Part shown: in pieces, positions 25,962-34,340 of the stretch
How positions within the stretch are numbered: the first letter of the stretch is position 1
Layout of the letters: each line of letters starts with the position of its first letter
Assembly: GCF_018398425.1 (NCBI RefSeq)
Contig: NZ_JADPMV010000002.1
Location: 620,001-684,000 of the forward strand
Direction of reading: 5' to 3'
DNA length: 64,000 nt
Origin: Pseudomonas lalucatii
GTDB taxonomy: Bacteria > Pseudomonadota > Gammaproteobacteria > Pseudomonadales > Pseudomonadaceae
Translations under genes and position numbers: made by a program
The notes under the pieces: generated by a model
The model's input: only the letters and a program-made list of their open reading frames with translations
Database searches by the model: none
What the model was told of the DNA's origin: nothing

Positions 25962-26052
25962 CCATTGCAGGCAAGGCGACGCCCTTTACATTGTGCCTTT
26001 GGCTCCATTGTAGGAGCGCGCGTGCCGGCGCCATGCATCAAGTTATAGATGT
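25957..26052. other. Downstream attC-like half site and REP-like sequence
   Basis: CCTAAC (25957-25962) followed by cattgcaggcaaggcgacgcc resembles the left half of attC sites (TAAC...AAGCCGACGCC). The expected right half is poor: a REP-like TGTAGGAGCGCGCG runs through it, and only tcaag-ttatagatg at its end recalls the right core. It may be a truncated cassette boundary. Confidence 0.35.
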
Positions 26053-26122
26053 TGTTGCAAATGAAACTGGACTGTTCGGCTAGAAGTATACGGCAGTTGA
26101 GACAGTTCGCTCGCTGAAATCT

Positions 26123-26165
26123 AAAGGGGCTGGCGTGATCCACTGTCAATCACTCCAGTCCCTTT
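26123..26165 (-). terminator. Long imperfect hairpin after the 2OG-oxygenase gene
   Basis: Positions 26123-26139 and 26149-26165 are inverted repeats that match at 15 of 17 bases (arms AAAGGGGCTGGCGTGAT and its near complement) with a 9-base loop, 32 bases past the stop of the minus-strand oxygenase. The T content after it is modest. Confidence 0.65.
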
Positions 26166-26196
26166 ACCGACGCACCAGAATATCCAAGACGCTGCC

Positions 26197-27189
26197 TTAG
26201 CCGCCGATAGCCACATCCTGCAAGTGGGTGTAGCTGTCGACGAAGCGCTTATACTTGTGCTGGCCGCTGGTGTACGGCTGGTACTTGCTCGGCTGGTCCG
26301 CGCTGATGCAGCTCGGCACCACATCCACCACCGCATCGAAATCCAGGTCGATAAAGAACGGCACCGAATAACGATCCACCCCACTGGTATTGATCACCCG
26401 GTGCATGGTGGAGATATAGCGGTCATTGGTGAAGGTTTGTACCAGGTCGCCAATGTTGACGATAAAGGTATCCGCCACGGGCGGCGCGCTGACCCACTCG
26501 CCGTTTCTGTTCTGCACCTGCAAGCCGCCGTTCGAATCCTGCGAGAGGATGGTCAGAAAACCGTAATCGGTGTGGGCGCCGATACCGATTTCCTTCTTGG
26601 TGATATTGCCGAACTGCGGCGGGTAATGCAGCAGGCGTTGAATGGTGATCGGCTTCTTCTGCAGCTTCTCGAAGTAATCCGCCGGCAGGTCCAGACTCAG
26701 GGCAATGGCGCTGATCAGCTTGCGCGCCAGCCCGAGCATTACCTCATGATAAGTCTCCATGACCTGCTTGAATTCCTGGACTTCCTCCGGCATCAGGTTG
26801 GGGCCGAAGAACGGCGAGACCTGCTCTTCGTGCCGACCATAGTCGAAGCACTCCTTGAAGTCCTTGGTGTTCTGGGGGTCGACGTTCTCGCCATACATCG
26901 GAATATAGCCGCGCAACGTCTGCCCGGAATTGACGATGTTCAGCTGATTCTTGACCTCGAAGGGCAAGTCGAAGAACTTTCGCGAGAGTCGATACACATC
27001 TTCTATCAGGGAAGAAGAGACGCCGTGATTCTTGATATACAGGAAACCGATGTTCTCACAGATATTGCCAATTTCAGCGGCCACCGACTGTGCATCACTG
27101 CCGTCCAACAAGGGCCCGATATCCACAACGGGGATCTCGCTGAAGGAAGTCGACTTGCTGGAAAGGCATTCTTCGATTACTTGCGTCAT
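26197..27189 (-). CDS. 2-oxoglutarate/Fe(II)-dependent oxygenase, isopenicillin-N-synthase-like
   Basis: A 330-residue enzyme of the IPNS/plant-type dioxygenase family. The DIOX_N domain opens it (IPVVDIGPLL). The iron triad is in GAHTDYGFLTIL (His and Asp) and ISTMHRVIN (second His), and the 2-oxoglutarate contact is Arg in DRYSVPFF. Such enzymes hydroxylate, desaturate or cyclise small molecules, and bacterial relatives are often unassigned. It lies after a GlxA-type regulator gene (189 bases) on the same strand. The start is ATG 27189 behind CAGGTG. Hydroxylation of an amino acid or betaine is possible but unproven. Confidence 0.82.
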   Translation of the reverse strand: MTQVIEECLSSKSTSFSEIPVVDIGPLLDGSDAQSVAAEIGNICENIGFLYIKNHGVSSSLIEDVYRLSRKFFDLPFEVKNQLNIVNSGQTLRGYIPMYGENVDPQNTKDFKECFDYGRHEEQVSPFFGPNLMPEEVQEFKQVMETYHEVMLGLARKLISAIALSLDLPADYFEKLQKKPITIQRLLHYPPQFGNITKKEIGIGAHTDYGFLTILSQDSNGGLQVQNRNGEWVSAPPVADTFIVNIGDLVQTFTNDRYISTMHRVINTSGVDRYSVPFFIDLDFDAVVDVVPSCISADQPSKYQPYTSGQHKYKRFVDSYTHLQDVAIGG

Positions 27190-27378
27190 GTGCTGCACCT
27201 GAAGGTCGTCGAAATGAATTCAGGGATAATCTGAAAAGCCCGACCTGCGAAGAATACAGACCAGCAACCTTGCAGCTACAGGCGAAATAACTTCGGGAAG
27301 CAGGGAATATTTCAGCATCTCCTTAGTCACTAGCTTCCGCTTACCGACAGCGCGGAGATATAACAAAGCCGAAGAATT

Positions 27379-28362
27379 TTATAATTTTTTGTCGCCGCGC
27401 AAGCGCGTCGGAGAAAAGCCGTAGGCTTCCCTGAAGCGCTTGGTGAAATAGCTCTGCGAGGCGAACCCCGTCGCCTGGGCGACAGTGGCTATGGGTAGCC
27501 GGGTGTCCTCGATCATGCTCCTGGCATGTTTCAATCGAAGTTGCAGGTAGTAATTGACCGGTGTGGTGTTTTCGTGAATGCGGAACACCTGCTCCAGCGT
27601 GCGCACCGTCGCACCAATCTTGCCGGACAGGACTTCGATGGACAGTGGCGCTTCGATGTTGTTTTCCATCAACTCGATGGCCGCCCCCAGACAGGGCGAC
27701 TTCATTCTCAACTCCAGATAGCGGCGAATATTCTGTATTTCATCCCGCGTCCTGATTCTGTCCTGGCAGAACTGATGGGAAACCTTGATGGCGAACTCGG
27801 CGCCATGGTCCTGACCGATGATGTAGAGCAGCATGTCGAGCGCCGTGGTTCCGCCCTGACAGGTGAAGACCCCATCGCCCACGGTGTAGATGCATTCATC
27901 CACCGGCACAGTGGGATAGAGCTCCTTGAAGGTCGCCATCTGTTCACCGAACAGCGTACAGCGCTGGTCGCCGAGAGCCCCCGCCCTGGCCAGGATAAAG
28001 CTGCCGCTCGACAGGGAGGCGAATATGCAGCCCTTCTTTTTCAGCGCCTTCAGCTTGGCGAAGAGCACAGCGCTCTCATAGCCAGCGGCCTTCTCGTAGG
28101 CACAAATGAACAGCAGGTTGCAGTCTTCGATTTCGCTACAGTGCCCGGAGACCTTGATCGGCACGCCGTTTGACGTACAGACCTCGGTCACCGCCGGATC
28201 GAGGTCGCCGCTGTACAGGCGGTAGTCGTATGCCGCCGAGCCCCAGAGGAAATTGGAGACACTCAGGGCTTCGATGGCCAGGGAGAAGGAGGTCAAGGCG
28301 AACCCGGGCACCAGCACGAAGGCCACACGCCTCGTTTCACATCGATCGGGCTGTATTTGCAT
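27379..28362 (-). CDS. GlxA-type AraC-family transcriptional regulator
   Basis: A 327-residue regulator with a DJ-1/PfpI-like N-terminal domain and two AraC helix-turn-helix units (GATVRTLEQVFRIHENTTPV and IATVAQATGFASQSYFTKRF). The nucleophile elbow reads SLSSGSFI, without the cysteine, so a ligand-binding role is likely, as in GbdR and CdhR. ATG 28362 was chosen because GGGGAAG lies 9 bases before it; ATG 28371 is possible. It is upstream of the 2OG-oxygenase gene on the same strand, which is the obvious target. Confidence 0.8.
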   Translation of the reverse strand: MQIQPDRCETRRVAFVLVPGFALTSFSLAIEALSVSNFLWGSAAYDYRLYSGDLDPAVTEVCTSNGVPIKVSGHCSEIEDCNLLFICAYEKAAGYESAVLFAKLKALKKKGCIFASLSSGSFILARAGALGDQRCTLFGEQMATFKELYPTVPVDECIYTVGDGVFTCQGGTTALDMLLYIIGQDHGAEFAIKVSHQFCQDRIRTRDEIQNIRRYLELRMKSPCLGAAIELMENNIEAPLSIEVLSGKIGATVRTLEQVFRIHENTTPVNYYLQLRLKHARSMIEDTRLPIATVAQATGFASQSYFTKRFREAYGFSPTRLRGDKKL

Positions 28363-28440
28363 CGCGGTCATCTTCCCCGTGCAAGAAAACGATAAGACGC
28401 CTGCTTGCGTAGGCAAGGCTCCGGCGCGGCGATGCGAGCC

Positions 28441-29382
28441 CTAGAGAATCTCGTCCGGCTCCTCGGGTACCGGCACCGGCACCAACGCGGGCTCCGGCAA
28501 GGTGCCGCCCTGGCGCGACAGGATGATCGCCGCGATCACCACCATCAAACCGCCGCCGAGCATGCCGGTGCTGATCTGTTCGCCGATCAGCAGCACGGCG
28601 ATGGTCACCGCCACCACCGGCTCCAGGGTCGACAGGGTGGAGGCCGCGGAGGGGCCGATCAGCGGCGAGCCGGCGAGGAAGAAGGCCACCGGCAGGATGG
28701 TGGCGAACAACGCCAGGCCCAGCATCGACCACCAGGCCGGTGCCCCGGACGGCGTGGACGCCCCCCAGCACAGCGCGGCCACGGCGAAGGTCAGGGCGCA
28801 GCCCAGCAGCACCATGGCCGCCGAGGCCAAGGGCTGCTCGTGGCGGATGCTGTGGGTGCCGTAGACGATCGCCGCGCCGTAGCTCAGGGCCGAGAACAGC
28901 GCCCAGAGCACCCCGGTCAGGTTGCCGCGCAGGCTCAGGCCGGTGGCCAGCAGCACGCCGCCCAGGGCCAGCACCAGGCTGAGCAATTTGAGCGCATTGG
29001 TGCGCTCGCCCAGGTAGGCGATGGACAGGGCGGTGACGAAGGCCGGGAAGGAGAACATCAGGATCACCGCCAGGCTCACCGAGGTGCTGCGGCTGGCGCT
29101 GTAGTAGCCCAGCGCCGCCAGGCCGTAGCCGATGCCCACCAAGAGGTTCTGCCCGGCCAGGCGCCCGCGCGGCAGGCGCATCCCGCGCAGGCGCAGGAAC
29201 AGCAGCAGGATCGCCGCGGCGATGGCGAAGCGCACCAGCAGCAGGCCCACCGGGTCGGCGCCGCCGGCATAGGCGTACTGGGCGAACAGCGGCTGCAGGC
29301 CGTAGCAGAAGGCCGACAGCAGCACGAGCACGAAGCCCCTGGCATAGCCGTCATTCAGTACCAGGGGAGGCGCGCTGTGCAT
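28441..29382 (-). CDS. EamA/DMT-family metabolite transporter
   Basis: A 313-residue inner-membrane protein made of two EamA repeats with about ten hydrophobic helices (FVLVLLSAFCYGLQP opens repeat 1, GVLWALFSALSYGAA repeat 2). The family exports amino acids and other metabolites. It precedes the GlxA-type regulator by 78 bases on the same strand and probably belongs to the same unit. The start is ATG 29382; a TTG start at 29415 would add 11 residues. The substrate is unknown. Confidence 0.78.
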   Translation of the reverse strand: MHSAPPLVLNDGYARGFVLVLLSAFCYGLQPLFAQYAYAGGADPVGLLLVRFAIAAAILLLFLRLRGMRLPRGRLAGQNLLVGIGYGLAALGYYSASRSTSVSLAVILMFSFPAFVTALSIAYLGERTNALKLLSLVLALGGVLLATGLSLRGNLTGVLWALFSALSYGAAIVYGTHSIRHEQPLASAAMVLLGCALTFAVAALCWGASTPSGAPAWWSMLGLALFATILPVAFFLAGSPLIGPSAASTLSTLEPVVAVTIAVLLIGEQISTGMLGGGLMVVIAAIILSRQGGTLPEPALVPVPVPEEPDEIL

Positions 29383-29475
29383 GATGGGGATACCTGCTGA
29401 TCGAGAATCGGACAAGCATAGGCCCCGCCTATCCTCGAGGGTTATGCGGGGCCGCCAGGTACGTGCTGAGCCGCG

Positions 29476-30687
29476 TCAGTCGGCCAGCTTGCGCGCCATG
29501 GTGGCGCAGTACCAGTCGTCGAACTGGCACACGCCGTTCTCGGCGATGGAGGAATAGGGCCCCGGCTCGTAGGCCGGCGAGTTGACCCCGGCCTGGGTGC
29601 CCTCGACCAGACGGCGATCCTGGTCGTTGGTGGCCAGCCACACCCGGGTCAGGGTCTCCAGGTCGTAGTCGAGGCCTTCCTGGGCATCCTTGGGCACCAG
29701 CCACTTGGTGGTCACCAGGGTCTCGTTGGGCCCCTGGGGCAGCACGCGGAAGCTCAGGGCGTGGTCGCCGAGGAAGTGGTTCCAGGTCGAGGGGTAGTTG
29801 AAGTACAGCAGCGCGCCGATGTTCTCCACGCCGCTACGGTCCAGGCGCCGGTTCACCGCCGGCTTGCCGTTCATGGTGTAGCTGACAGCGCCGGACGACA
29901 GCGGTATGCGGGTCATGCGGAACTGGCCGTGCTCGTCCATCACCAGGCGGCTGGGCAGGCCGCCGGCCTCGCAGCTGTCCCAGTGGGCGACCAGCTCGGG
30001 GTCCTCGTCGCCGCCGACCCCGGCCACCGAGAGGTTCTCGACGAAGGAGTTCATCAGCTCGGGGTGGGTGCCGTCGCAGTGGAAGCATTCGCGATTGTTC
30101 TCGAACACCAGCTTCCAGTTGCCCTTCTCCACCAGGTTGGACTCGAAGGCCACCTTGCAGTCGTCGAGGTTGTGCGGGGCGATGAAGGGCGACAAGGCGG
30201 CGCGGAACTTCTCGAAGTCCGGCGCCTGCTCGGCCACGCAGACGTAGATGTAGCTGTTGACCACCTCGCAGTGGGCGACCTTGAGGCCGTAGTCGGCGTT
30301 GTTGAAGTCCACGCCCATGTTGCCGGCGAACAGCAGCTTGCCGTCCAGGTCGAAGGTCCACTTGTGATAGGGGCAGACCAGCTTGGCGACCTTGCCGCTG
30401 GCCTCGCTGCAGACCTTGGAGCCGCGGTGGCGGCAGGCGTTGTGCAGCGCGCGGATCTGGCCGTCGCCGCCGCGCACCACCACCACCGGGTAGTCGCCGA
30501 TCTGCAGGGTCAGGTACTGGCCCGGTTTCTCCAGTTCGAAGGTGTGCCCGGCGAAGATCCATTCCTTGTGCCAGATCTGCTCCAGGTCCTGGCGGTACAC
30601 CTCGAGGTCACTGTACAGCGCGGTCGGCAGCGCATGACGCGGCTTGCGCTGCTGGATGAGTTCTGCAACCTTGGCTTTGTTATTCAC
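29476..30687 (-). CDS. Rieske non-heme iron oxygenase, betaine demethylase type (Stc2/GbcA-like)
   Basis: A 403-residue oxygenase alpha subunit. The Rieske ligands are Cys85, His87, Cys105 and His108 (CRHRG and CPYHKW). The catalytic iron ligands are His203 and His208 in NNRECFHCDGTHPE, with Asp357 as probable third ligand. EKGNWKLVFENNRECFH and VCPYHKW follow the stachydrine demethylase Stc2 and glycine-betaine oxygenase GbcA, which remove one N-methyl as formaldehyde. Starts at GTG 30687. The matching reductase is at 35947-37050 on the other strand. It is divergent from the LysR gene. The specific betaine is not fixed by sequence. Confidence 0.87.
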   Translation of the reverse strand: MNNKAKVAELIQQRKPRHALPTALYSDLEVYRQDLEQIWHKEWIFAGHTFELEKPGQYLTLQIGDYPVVVVRGGDGQIRALHNACRHRGSKVCSEASGKVAKLVCPYHKWTFDLDGKLLFAGNMGVDFNNADYGLKVAHCEVVNSYIYVCVAEQAPDFEKFRAALSPFIAPHNLDDCKVAFESNLVEKGNWKLVFENNRECFHCDGTHPELMNSFVENLSVAGVGGDEDPELVAHWDSCEAGGLPSRLVMDEHGQFRMTRIPLSSGAVSYTMNGKPAVNRRLDRSGVENIGALLYFNYPSTWNHFLGDHALSFRVLPQGPNETLVTTKWLVPKDAQEGLDYDLETLTRVWLATNDQDRRLVEGTQAGVNSPAYEPGPYSSIAENGVCQFDDWYCATMARKLAD

Positions 30688-30852
30688 TTTATCGGCACTC
30701 CAACACTTAACCGGATGATCCAGCAGGCGCTTTCGGATAACTTACGCGCCCGAATGCAGCCAGCAACGCCGTTTTGGCACTGTTGAAAGTCTAGAGCGGG
30801 GCTATAGTCGGCAGAACCGACTTTTTATTCAGGAAATTGAATACCTGCCGTT
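30688..30852. promoter_or_regulatory. Divergent promoter between the Rieske oxygenase and the LysR gene
   Basis: A 165-base gap. It contains a GGATAACTTACG element (about 30737-30748) that shares one half of the ATAAC-N5-GTTAT palindrome, and the hairpin AGTCGG (30806-30811)/CCGACT (30817-30822) followed by TTTTTATT 31 bases before the LysR start. The hairpin could be an attenuator or an autoregulatory site. Confidence 0.45.
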
Positions 30853-31803
30853 ATGGTTAAACACACCGAACCCGATCAGACGCTGATCAAGATGCCCTCC
30901 CTGCGCGCCGTGAAGTCCTTCGTCGCGGCGGCCAAGTACCAGAATTTCACCCGCGCCGCCGAGGCCCTGTGCGTGACCCAGGCGGCGATCAGCCGGCAGA
31001 TTCGCGAACTGGAGACCTACCTGGGCGCCGAGCTGTTCAAGCGCGCCGGCCGCGCCGTGGAGCTGACCGCCGCCGGCGCCATCTTCTTCGATGCCGCCCA
31101 GCTGTCGTTCGTCAACATCGCCCAGGCGGCCGAGCGCATCCGCAGCCAGAACGTCGGCAAGCGGGTGCTGACCCTGTGCTGCTCGCCGGCCTTCTCCGCG
31201 CTGTGGCTGTCGCGGCGGCTGCCGAGCTTCTTCAGCGCCAACCCGGACATCGACCTCAACCTGATCACCACGCAGAATTTCCTGTCCATGGAACCCGGCG
31301 TGCGCCCGGACATCTTCATCACCAAGATGGCCAAGATCCGCGCCGGCTACCGCAGCCTGCCGATGTTCCACGACGTCATCTACCCGGTGTGCACGCCGCG
31401 CTACCTGGAGCAGCATCCCGAGCTGCGCAGCCTGCCGGGGCTGCGCGACAGCGTGCTGCTCAACCTCAGCCCCTACGGCCGCTCGCAGGTGGCCGAGCAC
31501 GTCGACTGGGGCGTCTGGCTGGCCTTCCACGACGTCGACATCGAGGCGCGCGGCAGCGACAGCCCGCACTTCTTCAACGCCAACGACTACAACATGCTGG
31601 TGCAGATGGTGCTCAACCACCAGGGCGTGGCGCTCGGCTGGCACCACCTGGTCGGCCACCTGGTCGAGCAGGGCCAGCTGGTACGCCCGGTGGAGGAGCA
31701 AGTGGTGCACAAGGAAAGCCTGCACTACCTGACCTTCAGCGAGGACAAGGAAGACGACGAGGCCTGCTGCCGACTGCGCGACTGGCTGATGGAACAACTT
31801 TGA
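30853..31803 (+). CDS. LysR-type regulator, GcvA-like
   Basis: A 316-residue LysR protein. The helix-turn-helix is about residues 15-75 (FTRAAEALCVTQAAISRQI), and the effector domain follows. It sits between the divergent Rieske gene and the DapA-like operon, so control of both is likely. A perfect ATAAC-N5-GTTAT palindrome begins at its stop codon (31803-31817), and a relative lies at 31952. An intrinsic terminator closes the gene at 31898-31921. An ATG at 30892 is a less likely alternative start. Confidence 0.85.
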   Translation: MVKHTEPDQTLIKMPSLRAVKSFVAAAKYQNFTRAAEALCVTQAAISRQIRELETYLGAELFKRAGRAVELTAAGAIFFDAAQLSFVNIAQAAERIRSQNVGKRVLTLCCSPAFSALWLSRRLPSFFSANPDIDLNLITTQNFLSMEPGVRPDIFITKMAKIRAGYRSLPMFHDVIYPVCTPRYLEQHPELRSLPGLRDSVLLNLSPYGRSQVAEHVDWGVWLAFHDVDIEARGSDSPHFFNANDYNMLVQMVLNHQGVALGWHHLVGHLVEQGQLVRPVEEQVVHKESLHYLTFSEDKEDDEACCRLRDWLMEQL

Positions 31804-31817
31804 TAACGACAGGTTAT
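31803..31817. promoter_or_regulatory. LysR-type box ATAAC-N5-GTTAT, second copy
   Basis: ATAACgacagGTTAT is a perfect palindrome of T-N11-A type, identical in both half sites to 20809-20823 upstream of the transporter operon. It overlaps the LysR stop codon and lies about 250 bases before the DapA-like start. A one-mismatch copy, ATAACctttgATTAT, is at 31952-31966, about 102 bases before that start. Confidence 0.55.
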
Positions 31818-31897
31818 TGTCAGCCACTACACCCGGTTATCCATAAGCCGCGAAAGACCAGCTGAACTTTCAGGCCTGCGCCTTCACCCCGTACAAG

Positions 31898-31921
31898 AAC
31901 CTGCCGAGTGCAGGTTTTTTT
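31898..31921 (+). terminator. Intrinsic terminator of the LysR gene
   Basis: AACCTGC (31898-31904) and GCAGGTT (31910-31916) form a 7-bp stem with a 5-base loop, and the stem ends in a T-run of seven. It separates the LysR gene from the DapA-like operon. Confidence 0.9.
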
Positions 31922-32067
31922 ATGGGCGCGATTCCCCCTCGCGGCCAATCCATAACCTTTGATTATTAATTAACGGCCCTAAATGTTGCTTATTGCCCGG
32001 CGCCGAACGGCCGTAACCTTTTCCCGAAATCGACCACACATTCAACCTCTTACAATCAGGTGATCGC

Positions 32068-32958
32068 ATGAACTTCGATGGCATTTGGACTCCCGTGGTA
32101 ACGCCCTTCAACCAGGACGGGGCGATCAATTTCGCCGCCCTGCGCGAGGTCATCGACAGCCTGATCGGCGACGGCGTGCACGGCCTGATCATCGGCGGCA
32201 CCACCGGCGAGTACTACGCCCTGAGCAACGCCGAGCGCAAGCAGCTGTTCGACGCGGTCGCCGAGCAGGCCAAGGGCCGCATCACCCTGATGGCCGGCAT
32301 CAACGCCACCAGCACCGAGGAAAGCCTGGACCTGGGCCGCTACGCCAAGGCCGCCGGCTTCGACTGCATTCTCCTGGCCGCGCCCTACTACTGCCAGCCG
32401 ACCCAGGAAGAACTGCTGGCCCATGCCCTGTGCGTGGACGACGCCCTGGACATGCCGATCATGCTCTACAACTTCCCCGCCCGCACCGGCACGCCGATGA
32501 GCTTCGAGTTCATCGACGCCCTCAAGGGCCGGCCGAACTTCCAGGCGATCAAGGAGAGCACCGGCTCGATCGAGCGCATGCACCACCTGACCCAGGAATA
32601 CGCCGACCAGCTGCAGACCAGCTGCGGCATGGACGACCAGGTGCTGGAGTTCTTCACCTGGGGCGCGCGCAGCTGGGTCTGCGGCGCCTCCAACTTCCTC
32701 GCCCGCGAGCACGTGGCGCTGTACCAGGCCTGCGTGGTCGAGCAGGACATGCTCAAGGGTCGCCAGCTGGCCCAGCGCCTGCTGCCGATGCTCAACCTGC
32801 TCGAGGGCGGCGGCAAGTTCTGCCAGTACATCAAGCACGGCTGCGAGCTGGCCGGCCTGCCGGTGGGCGTCACCCGCCGCCCCCTGCTGCCGCTGAACGA
32901 CGCCGAGAAGGCCGCCTTCAAGCAGACCTATGAGCAACTGATCGCCCATCGCGGCTAA
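32068..32958 (+). CDS. DapA/N-acetylneuraminate lyase-superfamily aldolase or deaminase
   Basis: A 296-residue TIM barrel of the dihydrodipicolinate synthase family. GGTTGE (43-48), Tyr134 (MLYNFPARTG) and the Schiff-base Lys162 (FQAIKEST) are intact. Housekeeping DapA is unlikely because the gene heads a catabolic operon. Family members in hydroxyproline breakdown (LhpC type) deaminate pyrroline-4-hydroxy-2-carboxylate to 2-oxoglutarate semialdehyde; that is my preferred reading given the FAD oxidase and aldehyde dehydrogenase that follow. The start ATG follows AGGTGA. The upstream 146 bases hold a LysR-type box. Confidence 0.8.
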   Translation: MNFDGIWTPVVTPFNQDGAINFAALREVIDSLIGDGVHGLIIGGTTGEYYALSNAERKQLFDAVAEQAKGRITLMAGINATSTEESLDLGRYAKAAGFDCILLAAPYYCQPTQEELLAHALCVDDALDMPIMLYNFPARTGTPMSFEFIDALKGRPNFQAIKESTGSIERMHHLTQEYADQLQTSCGMDDQVLEFFTWGARSWVCGASNFLAREHVALYQACVVEQDMLKGRQLAQRLLPMLNLLEGGGKFCQYIKHGCELAGLPVGVTRRPLLPLNDAEKAAFKQTYEQLIAHRG

Positions 32959-32983
32959 CCCTTTGACCGTGGAGGCACTCCCT

Positions 32984-34312
32984 ATGCAACTGCACTGCAA
33001 CTTCCTGCCCCAGGACGATGGGCGCTGCGGTTGGTACGAGACCCTGCCGCCACCGCCGCCGAGCACGCCGCTGCGCGGCACCGTACAGGCCGACTGGGTG
33101 GTGCTCGGCGCCGGCTACGCCGGCCTGGCCGCCGCCCGCCGCCTGGCCGAACTGCAGCCCGAGGCCTCGGTGGTGCTGATCGACGCCAAGCGCGTCGGCT
33201 TCGGCGCCGCCGGGCGCAACTCCGGCTTCATGGTCGACCTGCCCCACGACCTGACCTCGCACAGCTATACCAGCAGTCACGAGGCCGACCACAAGATCAT
33301 CCGCCTGAGCCGCGGCGCCATCGACTACACCCGCGAGATCGTCCAGCGCCACGGCATCGACTGCGACTGGCGCGAGCAGGGCAAGCTGCATGGCGCGGCC
33401 AACGAGCGCGGCGGCCAGGCCCTGGAAGCCTTCGCCAAGGGCCTGAGCGCCCTCGGCGAGCCCTATCGGCTGCTCGATGCCAAGCAGATGAAGGCCGTCA
33501 CCGGCAGCGACTTCTACCAGGCCGGCCTGCATGCCCCGGGTGCCGTGCTGGTACAGCCGGCGGCGCTGTCGCGCGGCCTGGGCCAGAGCCTGCCGGCCAA
33601 CGTGCGGCTGTTCGAGGACAGCCCGGTGCTGGACATCGAGGTGGGCAAGCCGCACCGCCTGACCACCGCCCAGGGCTGCGTGCAGGCGCCGCGCCTGGTG
33701 CTGGCCAACAACGCCTATGCCGCGAGTTTCGGCGAACTGGGCCTCAAGGGCCGCCTGCTGCCGGTGTACACCTACGGCAGCATGACCCGCCCGCTGACCG
33801 CCGAGGAGCAGGCGCGCCTGGGCGGCGAGCAGAGCTGGGGGCTGATCCCGGCCGACCCGCTGGGCTCCACGGTGCGGCGCCTGGCCAATGGGCGCATCTG
33901 CGTGCGCAACTCCTTCACCTACAACCCCGAGGTGAACGCCTCGGCCGGCACCCTGCAGCGGGTACTCAAGGCCCACCGCACCTCCTTCGCGCGGCGCTTC
34001 CCGATGCTCCCGGAGGTCGATTTCGAATACACCTGGGGCGGCGCCCTGTGCATCTCGCGCAACGCCGGCTCGGTGTTCGGCGAGATCGCCCCCGGCGTAT
34101 TCAGCGCGGTGTGCTGCAACGGCCTGGGCCTGACCCGCGGCACCATCTCCGGCAAGTTGATCGCCGAGTACGCCTTGGGGATGGACAGCGACCTGCTGAG
34201 CATCATGTTGGAACAGCCCAAACCCAGCCGCAATCCACCCGAACCCCTGCTCGGGATCGGCGTGCGCTCCACCCTCGCCTGGAAAGAGTGGACCGCCGGC
34301 GTGGAACTCTGA
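32984..34312 (+). CDS. FAD-dependent amine/imino acid oxidoreductase (DadA/PuuB-like)
   Basis: A 442-residue DAO-fold flavoprotein. The FAD motif VVLGAGYAGLAAARRL is near residue 35, with RNSGFMVDLPHD after it. The C-terminal part has WGGALCISRNAGSVFG and NGLGLTRGTISGKLIA. Relatives oxidise secondary amines or D-amino acids, for example gamma-glutamylputrescine (PuuB) or D-hydroxyproline. Here the substrate may be the ring amino acid left after both N-methyls are removed. ATG 32984 has GGAGG 8 bases before it, 25 bases after the DapA-like stop, so the genes are in one operon. Confidence 0.8.
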   Translation: MQLHCNFLPQDDGRCGWYETLPPPPPSTPLRGTVQADWVVLGAGYAGLAAARRLAELQPEASVVLIDAKRVGFGAAGRNSGFMVDLPHDLTSHSYTSSHEADHKIIRLSRGAIDYTREIVQRHGIDCDWREQGKLHGAANERGGQALEAFAKGLSALGEPYRLLDAKQMKAVTGSDFYQAGLHAPGAVLVQPAALSRGLGQSLPANVRLFEDSPVLDIEVGKPHRLTTAQGCVQAPRLVLANNAYAASFGELGLKGRLLPVYTYGSMTRPLTAEEQARLGGEQSWGLIPADPLGSTVRRLANGRICVRNSFTYNPEVNASAGTLQRVLKAHRTSFARRFPMLPEVDFEYTWGGALCISRNAGSVFGEIAPGVFSAVCCNGLGLTRGTISGKLIAEYALGMDSDLLSIMLEQPKPSRNPPEPLLGIGVRSTLAWKEWTAGVEL

Positions 34313-34340
34313 AACTGCCCCAACCTTCAGGAGAACAACA

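Noticed and set aside
29476..30687. Carnitine oxygenase CntA
   Set aside because: The N-terminal half and the catalytic HxxxxH context follow Stc2/GbcA rather than CntA as I recall them, and no CntB-like gene of that type is adjacent.
32068..32958. Housekeeping dihydrodipicolinate synthase DapA
   Set aside because: The gene heads a catabolic operon with oxidase and aldehyde dehydrogenase genes behind a LysR-type box; the lysine pathway gene normally has a different context.
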